In this document: in pieces, positions 22,801-37,372 of the stretch
Numbering within the stretch: the first letter of the stretch is position 1
Layout of the letters: every line of letters begins with the position of its first letter
Notes under the pieces: generated by a model
What the model was told of the DNA's origin: nothing
What the model saw: only the letters and a program-made list of their open reading frames with translations
The model's database searches: none
Position numbers and translations under genes: made by a program
DNA from: Mortierella alpina
Lineage: Eukaryota > Mortierellomycota > Mortierellomycetes > Mortierellales > Mortierellaceae
Reading direction: 5' to 3'
Length of the DNA stretch: 64,000 nucleotides
NCBI GenBank assembly: GCA_029449245.1
Contig: JANATF010000004.1
Span: 3,038,001-3,102,000, forward strand

Positions 22801-23080
22801 CGTTGGTCTCCCGGATCTCGTCGAGCAGGCCCTTTGTGTTCTGGATCAGGCTCAGCAGGCGGTTGGACTTGTCTGCAAAGACCTGCTGCTGCAGGAACAG
22901 GTTGTGGTTGAAGGGGTTCTCGTGCGGCATTGTGACGGCAGCAGCATAGGACAGCGATGGCAGCACATGGTGTGCTGTGGGCTGTGGTCGGTCGTGCTCC
23001 TCGAGGCTAAGCCGTGGGAGCGAGGTCCTGCGCTGGGCAGCAGCGGGCTGGGCGTGTTGAGAGGAGAAGTAGGATGTCAT
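19854..23080 (-). CDS. FZO1: Mitofusin, outer-membrane fusion GTPase Fzo1
   Basis: Two exons (21905-23080 and 19854-21200) join exactly between codons to 840 residues; yeast Fzo1 is about 855. The dynamin-like GTPase has G1 GDLNAGKST (242-250), G3 DSPGL (355-359) and G4 NRFD (412-415). The exon junction falls in the conserved ENHFTLS/GKEFL stretch. Near the C-terminus is a pair of hydrophobic segments (about 680-698 and 716-735, WFVPVVTAAGLGLLVYIAAD) that would form the outer-membrane hairpin, followed by a coiled-coil heptad region. It drives mitochondrial outer-membrane fusion. The N-terminal 170 residues are low-complexity. The start at 23080 is the first ATG. The single intron is unusually long (704 bp). 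Confidence 0.95.
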
Positions 23081-24605
23081 GTCTATGGGATCAGCAGGAT
23101 CAGACACGGAAGGGGATTAGGACGACGCCAAGGATGGATGGATGGATGGATGGATGATTGGACTGCAAGGGTGTGGGTGGGTCGGATGGGTGTGGTGATC
23201 AGGGATGGATGGGATAGTGCAGAGCGGCAGCAAGAAGAATAGCAAAGAAAGAAAAGAAGCTGGAGAGTGGAGAGGAGCAAGAGTGCAGAGCGATCAGGGA
23301 TCCGGGATGGGAATGACAGGATTATGAAGGATTATGAATGAGGAAAGAGAAGAAAAGAGAGAGAAATATCACAAGAGAGAAATATCACAAGAGAGAAATA
23401 TCACAAGAGAGAACGAAAAAAATATGCCTGGACTAATTAGGCCCACGCGGGTGAGACTTTGCATCCACGGCGCACTCCGACTGGCTCGGAAGCAGGGGAA
23501 AGGTGCACTCATTCGGACACTGGGCACAACCAAGTCCATCGTCACATACACACACACACACTCACACACATACACACACCAGCAAGTGCTGGATACCAAC
23601 ACCAACGACAGATTCAAGCTGAGGCGGTGGCAGGAAAAAAAAGAGGGGATGCGAGTAGACGACGAGGGGTGTGAAAAACTGAGGTATGGGGTGCACGGTG
23701 CCGAACAAGACAAATAGGGAGGAAAAGGACCGTGAGCAGACACCAAAGGAGGCGTGTGGTATGTATGAGTATGTATCTGTAAGAGTGTGTGTTGTTGGAG
23801 TGTGTATGTGCAATAGAGGCTGTATGAAAGAAGGGCGAGTTCAATGGATGCATCAGGCTGTCGAACGGAGAGGACAAAAAAAAGGGTGGAATGGATATTG
23901 CTGAGAGTGGTTCGTGCAGATTTACAGGAGCTGGGCTACTGTTGCCGCATTGCTTTTGTTTTTTTGCTCCTGTCAGCCGTTTGTCGTTCGCTGTCGTTCC
24001 TTTAAAAGGCCGAGTATTATTTTCTGTTTAAGAGACTCGCTACTGTAGACAACAACTGCTGTACCTGGTGATGATTCGTCTTGTTCGTTTCTTTCTGAAT
24101 CAGTCTCCTGGAGCTCGTCTGGATTCAAATATTCAGCGGAAGCAAAGTGTCAATCTGCAGATGGGCTGCTGTGCTCAACAAAGAGCAGGATGAGGATGAG
24201 AGAATTCTTTCTTGTGGCGTGTTGAGGACAGGAGCACGGGCAACTGCTGATCAACCAAGGAAGAAGCGGACTGACGAAAGATGGACAAAGGGAAAGAATG
24301 AGGCGGGAAGGAAGGATCAAAAAGACGTTGTCTAACCGGTCGGTCCTTTGAGCCGATTTTTTTTTTTGCTCTATGCCGGCACTTCCGAAACTGGTAGACA
24401 GCTGTATCTCCTTTCTATTGGCATCCGGTGATGTCAGCTGAGTGCACGTGAGTCGTCGTGTGTTCGAATCCCGATCAATGCGACAACTCTGCCACTCTCA
24501 ACAGTATGATCATTCAACCTCCTCCCAAAGCACTCCTTCAAACATTGAATCATTAATGACATTATATTAGGTCTCTTGCAATAAATACTCTATCTGTTGT
24601 CAAGT
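23081..24605. other. Intergenic region with simple repeats, 1.5 kb
   Basis: This lies between the FZO1 5' end and the 3' end of the peroxidase fusion. It holds six GGAT units (23131-23155), a 16-bp tandem repeat and a CA-rich tract (23544-23580). A GTTCGAATCC at about 24462 resembles a Pol III B box, but no tRNA fold could be built around it. Confidence 0.5.
23361..23408 (+). repeat. Three perfect tandem copies of a 16-bp unit
   Basis: The unit GAGAAATATCACAAGA is repeated without error at 23361-23376, 23377-23392 and 23393-23408. It lies upstream of FZO1. I see no coding or structural role. Confidence 0.9.
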
Positions 24606-27600
24606 CTAATGCATTGCTACGGTGCGATCGGCGGGGAAGGAGCAATTCTCCAAGAACTCGAGCGCCGTGTCCATCATTCCTGCTGGGCCACTCACCACCA
24701 CACGCACGTTGGGCCGGACGAATCCGCGCATCAGCATCTGCAGCATAAAGTCGTCGTCCTGTGCCGCCGAAACGTGCTCACCACTCAAACGAGACAGATC
24801 CTGCCCAGATCCAGCTTCAAAGGCCCCCGACTGGATGCTGCTGACGCGAGAGAACCATGCCTTCAGCAACTGGTGCGTCAGATGGCCTCTAAAGACCCCA
24901 GGCGTGTCTCCACCCGCCTCATTGATGCCGTAGTCGACCGTCAAACGTCCCTCAGAGAGCTCGACCAGCTCGTCCAATTGTTGTCCTGCAAACACGTCTC
25001 TGTGCGTCCGATTCACAAAGAGAAGGAACAGCTGGCACCGGAACAACGGATCCTCACTCTGGTGGCGGATATGGTGCTGAATGAGCTGCAGCATAGGGCT
25101 CAAACCTGTGCCTCCAGCAATCATCAGCAATGTGCCCCAGCAACCATCCGGCCGTGAGCTGAAAAGCACAGACCGTGTCATGAGGCCACCACTGATGCCA
25201 GCGTAGCCTCCGCTTTGCTCTGCATATTCAAATGGCCCGCGGATCCTGATCTCGTATCCTGGAAATTGTTTGTCCTATAGGGCATAAGGCAATCATTGTA
25301 TAGATATGAGAGGCATGCCCTTGTCCAGAGTCATATCCACAAAACACATATAAAAAGACAGATAGGTGGGCTCTTACCAAGAACTTTGAGACAAGGCCGT
25401 CGCTGTAGATCTTGACATAGATTGCGAATTCGTCGTCGATGGATCCTTCGATGGGTGTGTACGAGCGTGTCGAAATTTGGTCGTCCACTCGGCACTGAAT
25501 CTCAATGTACTCGCCAGGCATGAAAAACTTTGAAGCCTTTTGACGCAGCACTGGATCCTTGAGACTAGGCCGGAACGTAAACCGACGGACGGGTCGGGCC
25601 GCAATGTCGCTGGATAGAGTCGTCTTGCTCGTGAGGATGAATCGCTTGAAGATCATACGGCTTGGATCCACAATAACACTTGAGCGTCGTCGCAGGGCTT
25701 GGGTTGAAATCTCGTTGCTGTCAACGACTCCAATGCAGTACCGCGCCAGTCGCTGGATAGCTCTGGCCGAGTGCGGATGCGAAGGCAGAGCGCGCGCCAT
25801 CTCCTTGCCTTCGCCTTTGCCCTCTACCATGCGGATGTTCAATCGATCCAGATAGTTCGATAGGCCCATAACCTTGTCAATGATCCGATCAAAGAGTGAT
25901 TTCTTTTCCACTGGAAGGATCGGGAACTCGCTCTGGGGCAAAAAAAAGCTGCGGCGATTATAAGACTGCCTCCTCGCGTCTGGGGGATTGTGGGAGTTTT
26001 CGTCAAACATTGCAAGGACCTTGGGCAGGTTGGACGCTTTCTTGTAAGGCCTCAATTGGCCCACAACCTCATGCAATCCAATGAGCTGCACAGAATCGGA
26101 TGAGGCTTGAGACGTTGGGCGTGATCGAGTGGAACAAAACTCTTGCAGCTCTGTCGTGTCTCCCCGCGTGGCCGCCTTGGCTCCCATAACGCTCGCATGT
26201 CCATAAAAATCCGTTGTGATGTCCGTGCCCTGCAAAAAACACATGTTTTAGGAGGAGTTAGCCACAATACATGATGTATCTCCTGATGTGAACCAAGTGT
26301 CAACCTTTCAGCGCTTACAATGACTCGCTCGAGGACCTTGGCTCCTCCTGGATGAGAAGAGATCCATTCGCGGATATCAAAGACGAAGCCATCCACAACG
26401 ACAAGTTTAGCCTAAAAAGGACAAAGTCAGAATGAGTACTATGTTCTTCTGCTGACCTCATGCACAAAGGTACCAAAGCACGACTCACCCCACTGCTGAC
26501 GCGTGAATTAATGGTCTCCCAGGTTAGCTGAGGCTAAATTGCAAATGGCACCACAAAGAGGTTAGAATATACGCAGTGATTTGGAAGAGAGCGTGCACTT
26601 CAACATGACCTACCCAGGATGACAGCAGCGGCTTCTTATCGTCCATAAAGTGTTTAGACAAGCCGTCCTTCTCGTCGTCTCGGTTAAGAAAGTCCTGCAC
26701 CATAATCCTCCTGGTGCCCTTGACGGTGTATCCAGACCTGTGCCATCGGTAGTGATACACCAAGACGAAGAGTACCAGAGCCCCGAGATATGCAAAGTAT
26801 GCATAAATTATAGACAGGGGGGCATTGTAGGCGACTAGGCCAAAGTACATATTGACCCTAATTGCATGTTTGCATGTAAAGTATCACAAGATGAGTATCG
26901 CATATAGGACGCCTTGGCCAAAATATATCATCGTTTCCTCGCCACTAACCATGCCAGGAGCAAGACGCTAGATCCGAGAGCCCTGTGCGCCCACTTGAAG
27001 GCTCTTGGGAAGCCCTTGTTGGCCGATTCGAGCTGGCCCAGTGTATACACCGAGATGAGCCCTAAACCGATCTGGCCGATCACAGCGACCAATATGGTGA
27101 CGCCAATTCTATAGCATGCATATCCATGGTCAGTCATGCCCTTGTCAACTGTGCATTATCGACATGTTCTGCGTGCGGTTGTATCCTTGTCCTCATCCTG
27201 TCACTTACACTTTGTGGGCCAAAAAGAGTCCTGGTGTTGCAGTGGCGATGGCAGCAGAAGCGAGGGTTGCGATCGAGAACCCAGTCAAGAGCTGAATATG
27301 CCTGTGAACACTCATCGCATTACCAAAACGATGTTTCTGGTAGCGCACAATGAAGATAGACACAGGGAAGATGATTCTATAGTCCACAGATTGATTTTTG
27401 ATCAGTATCTTTCTTTGAATCCATGCACTGCCTCCCAGGCACTGCTAGCATGAGTTGCAACATACCCCCATGAAATAAACATCCCGATGCCATGCCACTT
27501 GTGAGTGACTCTTGGATCGTTGCTCAGGTCATTAGAGATGGACCTGCTGAAAAAGTTGACCTTGTTGTTCCCATGCCTATCGCCCGCTTGGTGGTACCTG

Positions 27601-30214
27601 TAAAGCAAGGGGTGTACCTTAGTTTTTTGTCGCAATGAATCATGACTTTGCGCTTCAACTATAATTTTTGTAATATATGTGGTATGTATGGCACAGTTAG
27701 CGCTGATCACTCGACTTACGATAGCTTCTTGTTGCTTGTGGAGTAGGCATGAAGAACTATGTAGGGCATGAGAAGAACGGTCAAAATCAGCATTGATAAC
27801 AACCATAGCGGAAGCCTCTGGGCCTGCAATTACGTACCATAAATTTCCGAGTTGGGTATAGAGACGCCATCTTCTTCATCCAGGGTACGAGAGAATTTGA
27901 TCACCAAAGGCTTGTTATCGTTGGAAGGAGCGATGCCTTTGGCGATAACTCTCTCAAGCGTGGGTTGAACAGCAGGTCCTGCAGAGCGGTAGCGAGAAAG
28001 GACAAGGGTATTGGATTCTTGGCTTTCATGCTCCACAATAAAGAACTGCGCACCGCCCTGTAAGACAGATTAAAAGGAATGTGTGAATATACGCCTGCAA
28101 TGATTCTGATATCGAATAATCGAGTTGATAAACTCACCATATGTGGGTTCGGTCCTAATCCAATGCCGAACCATCCGACCGGGCCCTTAAAGGTCAGCGT
28201 GAACTCGATGCTCCCAGGAGACAATGACCACGACATTGAGAACTCGGATGAGAACACTGCCGTTTGAGAGCTGGAGGGTGCAGGCTGTGTATCTTTTTGT
28301 TCATACACCCAGATATTGGCTGGCAAGGTGCTGTTGTCTCTGAAATGTCGCAGGAAAAGCGTGCGTAGATTGGTTGTCTGCACAGTTTTGAGGACCTGAG
28401 GGTCGAGCACGCCATCGTTTTGGTACCAGAAGCGGTCCATATCTCTGATCCTTGAGAACTGATCCATCATCGAGTGCCAGTACAGAGAGCCCAAGCTTGA
28501 GGAGGGGACGTGGTCCTCGCTCAATGCACCAGTGGTGGTCTCCACCCGGTCTACCGACCCATAGACGCGTTTGAGATTGTTTTGGACCCTTGGAACCGAA
28601 GATATGTCTGACCAGTCCTTCGCGGGGGTTAGATTGAAAAGGCGCCTAGCATCGTTGTAAAGTGGCAGGCCACGGTCCCGCCCACGGAGTACATCCGTTT
28701 GTGCAAGGTCCATAGGATCACTCGACTTTGATCTGTAGTAGTTGCGTGGTTTGTCCGAATAATAAATGTCAACCTCCTCCTGGCTTTGACGGGCGCACAC
28801 TCTGGCCAGGTTCTCGAAGCCATAGTCCTCGATGTTCAATGAGTCTCTTGATTCCTGAAAGGTCATGATATGCACCAGCTGGTCGTGGCGATCCAAGATC
28901 GGATAGGAGTCTCCAAGCTCTGTATGGCCGTACCTGCTCATGGTCACACAAAAGTGAAACGGAATGCAAGGTCCGAGAGAGACGGCATGTTTAGGTTTAG
29001 TTTAGATCTCCACAACTGCATTCTCATTTACACAGTTTACACAAGCACACAAGTGCACAAGTACACAAGGAATCAAGGAGATGGTCTAGTACCAAAACAC
29101 ACGACTTGCCTGAAAGTGGAGGACGCCCAGAGTGTGTCGATACCAGGTAGAAGGTCAGGTTTGTAACCGGTATAAGGCGGGAGTGTAGTGCCGAGAACGT
29201 TGGCCAGATACTCGGTGACAGTGATGTGCTGCAGCAAGGCGATGATGTAGGCTCTTGTCTCCTCAAATGCTGTGTTGTCGTCCATGTCTGCATGATCAGC
29301 TTTGATTTGGTCACAGTAGAGATTGTGCTCGCGAAGGAACAAGGTTGAGAACATGGACTTGAAAACATCTCCGCTTCTTTTTGAGAAAAATCCCACGTCG
29401 TCATGCCCCTCTGGACCCCAAGGGGGAAAGGTGTTTCCATCGTTGTCGACCCGAGTTCGCATCCTGCATCCTTGTGGTTCGCGAAGACGTGTCACCTCCG
29501 CAACGCTAGAGCCATATATCATAGAGCCATCCAGATACGAGGTCACCCCGTTTAAGCCAGTACGCACTGGCGCCTGCTTTGAAAGGTCGTCAGTGACATT
29601 GTTGGGTACGCGGTCCGTGAGATTAAACATTATGGGTTCCGCAAGAGGTATGGTTCCTGGGGACTGGTAGAGCGCGTCATCTGTGGGCATAGCCATTTTG
29701 ACAGGCATCCTTCCCGAGCTCGCTGTGAGGTCAAAACTGATCCAGTGCGCAAAGTGCGTTATCTGAAGCGGCAAAGCAACGTATCGTCAGTCTGCGGTGC
29801 AAAGAGAGGCACGTTTTTTCCTGCGAAGCTAGAGACACAGAAATGGTAAGCGCATCTTACCATGTGGGTCCTAAGAGTACTGGAGGTGAATATTTGACGT
29901 GCTTTGGTGTCCGTGAGGTTGGTTGCATATGACATAAGTATGTCCGAGACGCATCGGCCCATGGGCCAGTTCCCAGCAGGTAGAGGGGCAACACAGGATG
30001 TTGAGGCGTTGAAGAGATCTGGGGAGGGTATCATATCGCCTGTGCTCGTGAACAAAGCTGCTGAACCTCGCAAGAACGGAGTTCCAGCTGCACCAGCACT
30101 AGGATATTTGAGGTTGTTGCCTCGGCCATCGTATGAGCGGTACTCTGAAGCGATAACAGCCAGCTGTGACAGCAAGACTACTGCGAGCGAGATGGCGCGC
30201 CAAGGATGTGCCAT
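24606..30214 (-). CDS. Haem peroxidase-DOMON-cytochrome b561-cytochrome b5-NAD(P)H reductase fusion
   Basis: Thirteen exons join in frame to 1,473 residues: 29861-30214, 29110-29762, 28138-28933, 27838-28057, 27720-27756, 27466-27597, 27209-27376, 26950-27108, 26614-26857, 26489-26533, 26319-26411, 25378-26229, 24606-25274. In order: signal peptide (1-22); animal-type peroxidase domain (24-545; TSYLDGSMIYGS at 192-203, FRYGH with proximal His339); DOMON (565-690); five-helix cytochrome b561 with four haem histidines (H722, H755 or H757, H785, H828); cytochrome b5 with HPGG (H956) and H978; ferredoxin-reductase module with FAD motif RSYT (1222-1225) and NAD(P)-site GGTGLSP (1305-1311). Inferred job: carry electrons from cytosolic NAD(P)H across the membrane to the outer peroxidase domain or to oxygen, as dual oxidases do with a NOX core. 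Intron 2 is GC-AG. Confidence 0.92.
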
Positions 30215-31533
30215 AGTAAAGGTGGAGTGGGCAAGAGTGCGTTGGCGAGGCTCGGCTGTGTACACGCAAGGAGAGGGGGTTGTGCTGAGGTGGACGCGGG
30301 AGGTAAGGCTGGAGAGAGGAGCCAGAGCGAGAGCGAGAGAGAGGCAGAGGTAGAGATAGGAAGAGAACGTGGACGGCGGAGAGAAAGAGAAAGAGGAAAG
30401 AGAGCGAGAGAGAAAGAGAGAAGGAAGAAGGATGAGGATGGAGGGGACAAAGAAAGAAAAGCAAAAAGCATAAAAAACAAGAGGGCCAGCAAAAATGCCG
30501 AGGTTTGATTTTTGAAATAGATGTTTTTGATTCATACGGCGCAGAGGGGTCAGATCGGCCGCATATCGGGCGAGGGCCTCTTGCCACAGCAGGGCGAGGG
30601 CAAACACCAGGGGTTTCTCGCAGTGGTCTACGTTGGCATGCACTTTTCTCTGTATTCATCTTGCTCACGGAACACAACAAAGGCAGCATCACAGCTGTCG
30701 CAGTCTACTGCAGTCTACTGGCTAGTGCTGTAGCTCCGTGCGACCCTCTTCTACTCGTTGTCTCGGAGCAATTGTGAGCGAACCATGCATCTCTGCATGC
30801 TTTTGCTTTTGCTCGCTGCTGGTGCACATGCGTTGCATTCTCCTCTATCCTGCCTCTATGCCCTGTCTCCGTTGTCTCGCCTTTTCTGTCCTTTCTATCT
30901 ATTCTTTCTGAGCATGAGGTCACTCTGCTCCGCCTAGCCTGCAAGGTTGGGCGCAAGAGGGTTTCTTTGAGCAGACGAATCTCAGTCAAACTTTGCCCTC
31001 TTCCTCAAAGCAGCAGGAGAAGCAGCCTCACGCCCGTTCTCCGCGGTTCAGCCAAGAGGCCAAGAGTCAGGCTGGGCACTGGCTAACGCGCTCGCCTCAC
31101 CGGCCCATTCCCGCACAGTGAGTGGGTGAGTGGTGTGAGTGGTGTGCAGTTCGGCCGGACACATGAGCTCGAAGGGCGAAACCAAAGCCCGTGGGCAGTG
31201 TTTCTTCGTGTTGTCGCGGTCTGGGCCACCAGAAAGCGGCCGATCGCTAAATCGGTAGCATGTGGCCCGTGGTTAGAAATGCCCTCAAATCAAAATCAAA
31301 GAGCCTGTCATCTACTTGATCTGGTCCCTGGAGTAACTGGCCTGGATGCGCCGGTCTGGTTTCCGGGTTCTAGTCATGTGACTTAGCGATATGGGGGGTT
31401 GCTACTCATACGTCACTTCACCAGCCAGAAAGTAGGCCAACCCAAGTTTTGCATTCTTTCTTGCCCACACACAACCACAATCACTCCTGTCCAGAGTCGG
31501 ATTGATAATCGATTTCAACAAAGACCGCGCGAC
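30215..31533. other. Divergent promoter region, peroxidase fusion / PAP1
   Basis: About 1.3 kb. The part nearest the peroxidase gene (30290-30480) is strongly purine-rich on the plus strand (GAGAGAGA-type), so the leader of that gene is pyrimidine-rich. No gene or RNA gene could be supported in the rest. Confidence 0.5.
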
Positions 31534-34268
<2,735 letters not shown>

Positions 34269-34799
34269 CCGAATAGGCCTTAATGCTTATGTTTCTATCT
34301 TTTTTTTTTCTTGAGTTTTTCTTTCTTGTTATCGTCTCCCCTGCCTCATACAAACACACATACACATCACCAGAATGTATCCTTGGTTTTCGGGTTCTGC
34401 GTATGCTGCTGGATAACAACACGCATAATAGGTCCTGTCCTCAAGGTCTCCGAGTGCTCATTCATTCAGATGGATGGGTCGACAAAAGGTACACTCTTCG
34501 AAGGGTAAGCGAACATGACATCAACGGGAGACACTATGTTTGTTTAAAAGGTCGTCTCACTCTTATCTATCCTCGCCTGTTTGCTCCGACTCGTCGTCCC
34601 ACTACGCCGACCTACTGTTTGGTACCCCCCACTTCGGTCCCAGTGACACCAGTACTTTCGTTTCTCTTAACACCCTTTTTTTCCTTTTCCATGACTGCAA
34701 TTGCAATTTTCTTTTTCATCGCGTAGCTCAATTACACCACCATAGATCGCGAAGAGGTCCTTTTTATGTACAAAAAATAAAAAGTGTTACCCATGTAGC
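34269..34799. other. Shared 3' region of convergent genes
   Basis: PAP1 (plus) and the pseudokinase-PCS gene (minus) end toward each other here. The sequence is T-rich just after the PAP1 stop (34301-34330), and there is an A-rich patch at 34770-34782. No gene is seen. Confidence 0.5.
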
Positions 34800-36826
34800 C
34801 TATGTGGATGTGGCACGTTTCTCTTTACAAACGCAGTCGCACTCTGGTTTGTCACCGTCTTCTACAGGCACACTGGGTTCAAGGGTCGCTTTGTCGTCGG
34901 GAGGATCGTCTGCTTGGGATGGCAATGAAACCGAGGACGAAGAGGCGGACGAGTACATATCTGGAGAGTGGAGACCCGACAATGCCTGGAGTCGTTTCCG
35001 TTGTATGTCCAGCTTTTGCTCTGCAGTGGTCGAGATCAAAAAGTATCCTCGACAGAGGCCAGTTTCGGGGTCTTCAGGCAAAAGTGAGTTCCAGAGCTCT
35101 GTCACTGTAGCATAGAACGGCGGGTACTTGAATCGAGCCGTGTCCAAGACCAGGACCTTGTCTTCACTTGCGTGGTAGCCTCCAATGGGGCTAATGAACA
35201 GTTTTTTTGAAGAATAGAAAAGTCAGATCAAAAAAGTTCCGTTTCGAGTTGGCCGATGGTTGCTTTTTCTTACCTAAAGTGTCCAGAGCCGGTTTGTCCA
35301 AGAGCAGCTCGTGAGAACGATAGAACCAAATGCGACTCATCAGATCTGACAACAGCTTGGATATCGCGTCTAAATTCTTCTAGGGTATGACGGTCGGCTC
35401 GCTTGGTGACGACCTTGGCATGGCATCGCGCCAAACAGCTGAACTGGTTAAAAGTGATCCCTTTTTGTTTCATGACTTCCACGCTCGTGCAACAGTCCAA
35501 TTGCTCATCCGAGTACCAACGCCAAACGCCTCGCCACTGCTTGCGAGGATCGATCTCCAGGGCGTTGAGGACCATGGAGAGGGATGAGACGCCACAGAAG
35601 GCCGGATCACTCTGGGTATTGAAGGAGGTGCAGAGTCGGAAAAAGCATTCACCCGTTCCTGCAAGGATCATTTCGCGAAAGAGCGTTCTGCCTGCGGCGC
35701 TCGTAAAGCTGTGGAGGTGAGCTGGAAGGTTCCGTCTGTAGAAGGTTGAGCTCAGGACTGTCTCCATCATCTTGACGACTTTGGATTTTTCATCTGCCTC
35801 GCTAGGTGATGAAGCCGATTCCTGGAGGATGGTGACTGACGTCGGCTGCTGCGCATCCGTTGTAGGCTGAGGTATAGCGTAAAAGCATTCCTCAGTGAAG
35901 GTACTGAGCGTAGAGACGAGCTCGCACCACGACGGGCGCTTGTCCTTGTCTGAGGCCAAGCACTTTTGAATGAGTTGCTGTAGGGCGTCAGATGCTGTGC
36001 GAGTGAACCGTAACTCGACATTGTGCCTTGTTCGGAGGAATACAGGCAAATCGGTGCCTTCATACGGTCGTTCCTCGACTGCCAATTCCCAAGCGAGGAT
36101 ACCGAACGAGTACATGTCATCCATCTCCAACTCCAACACGTCCAGTGGATCCCGCTTTCCCGAATCTTGCAAGATATGTTGTAACTGGGTGAGAGCGGAA
36201 GGTGTGAACCAACGCCAGTGCTGAGCCTTGCCCGAGTAAAAATCTTGAAGGGTCGCGCCGGCGTGATGCCACGACAAGAATGCTTGACCACTGTTGTCCA
36301 GAAAGACGTTGTCGCTCGAGACTGCGCCGTGCTGTTGACCCGGGAAGTTGCACTGAATATAGTGCAGCGCTGTGGCAATGTCTTTGAGGATAGCCAACTT
36401 GTCGGGTCGAGTCGGTGATGATCCCCCCGACGCTTGCGTCAGGAACTCGCCTCGATCAAGGCACTTGCGAAGCGATCCTCGTGGGTAATATGTGACCACA
36501 TGAATAGGTCTGCTGAGGACATGCGTGCTAGCATAGGAGACGGGTACATGCAAGGGTGCTATTTCCGAGGGCGGAGACCGGGTCAGGATGCCGTGGACCG
36601 GGACTAGGTGAGAGTCCTGGTATGTCCCGCTGTTGTCGGATGCAAGGACCTGAAGCCATGACTCCATGTCTGGGCGCTGCCCATTTTGGACATGGTGTGC
36701 CTGTTGGAGAAGCAGCATGTCGGATCCAACGCAGGCCTTGGCGAGGATGGTGAAATGGTTCCTGCGCGACGGGTGCCGTATGGCCTCGATAGCCGTTAGT
36801 GCATCCTGGTGAGCGTAGACCTTCAT
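34800..36826 (-). CDS. Pseudokinase-phytochelatin synthase fusion
   Basis: Two exons (35274-36826 and 34800-35190) join inside GSGHF/SPIGGYH to 647 residues. Residues about 356-590 are phytochelatin synthase, a papain-like transpeptidase that joins gamma-Glu-Cys units of glutathione to make metal-binding peptides. The triad is present: C411 (DPAFCGVSSLSMVLNAL), H516 (GSGHF) and D534 (LVLDTARFKYP). Residues about 30-310 look like a protein kinase fold (hinge PIHVVTYYPRGSL, DDMYSFGILAWELA, KRPSWCEL). However, HRD is H-G-A (166-168) and DFG is W-H-H (186-188), so it is probably a pseudokinase. The tail ends with a small CDCVC cluster. The fusion lies within one uninterrupted exon. The start is uncertain: 36826 is the first in-frame ATG, but an upstream exon is possible. 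Confidence 0.88.
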
Positions 36827-37372
36827 TCCACTGGCGATTCGCAGGCTGTCGAGTCGGAAGACAAGATGGTATTTTGGGTTCTGATTTTGTGTCGTCGTCC
36901 AGGATATCCAGCGCTCACTGGACTGCACCTTGAGGCATCCAAGAGACTGGCTGGAGCACTCACGACAATGGCTCTAGCGCATGGAAGCGCGGTGGTGTGT
37001 GCTTTGTCTGCTTCGTGTCTGCTTGTACGACGAGGCAGAGAGAGAGAGAGAGTGTGTGTGGTGTGGGAGTGACAGTTCGAGCGTGGTTGAGGGCAAGAGA
37101 GAGTGAGTAGGCCACGAAAGAAAAAGCGCGGCACGCACGCGCATTTTGTCTGCTTTGCATACCTACACTGGGTACAGTCACAAAGGGTCAGACCAACGGC
37201 GACCTTGGCCTTGGCTTCACTCCCCTTTGCTCAGTCCCCATTCTCCTCGAACCAGCCTTGTCCTCACTGTCCTGCCATACAGTCCCCACTCCAAGCTCAT
37301 TGCTCATTGACACGCACACACACACACACGCACACATACACACACACAGACGGCAGACAGGACCTGCACGCA
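36827..37372. other. Divergent promoter region, pseudokinase-PCS / VPS20
   Basis: A 546-bp stretch shared by two genes transcribed away from each other. It carries a CA-rich tract (37312-37348) in the presumed VPS20 leader and a GA tract at 37038-37052. An extra 5' exon of the left gene could hide here, since its frame stays open to 36928. Confidence 0.5.

Noticed and set aside
21917-23242. 441-codon open frame on the plus strand
   Set aside because: It runs antisense to FZO1 exon 1, whose GTPase motifs and splice sites are clear. The antisense protein has no family features.
23361-23408. CRISPR-like array
   Set aside because: The copies are directly adjacent with no spacers, and the genome is eukaryotic; a simple tandem repeat.
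24385-24490. tRNA-like B box (GTTCGAATCC) with a weak A box upstream
   Set aside because: The T stem does not pair well and no acceptor stem could be formed; at best a tRNA-derived relic.
31070-31400. Possible tRNA or SINE-like sequences upstream of PAP1
   Set aside because: A-box-like and B-box-like strings are too far apart and no cloverleaf can be drawn.
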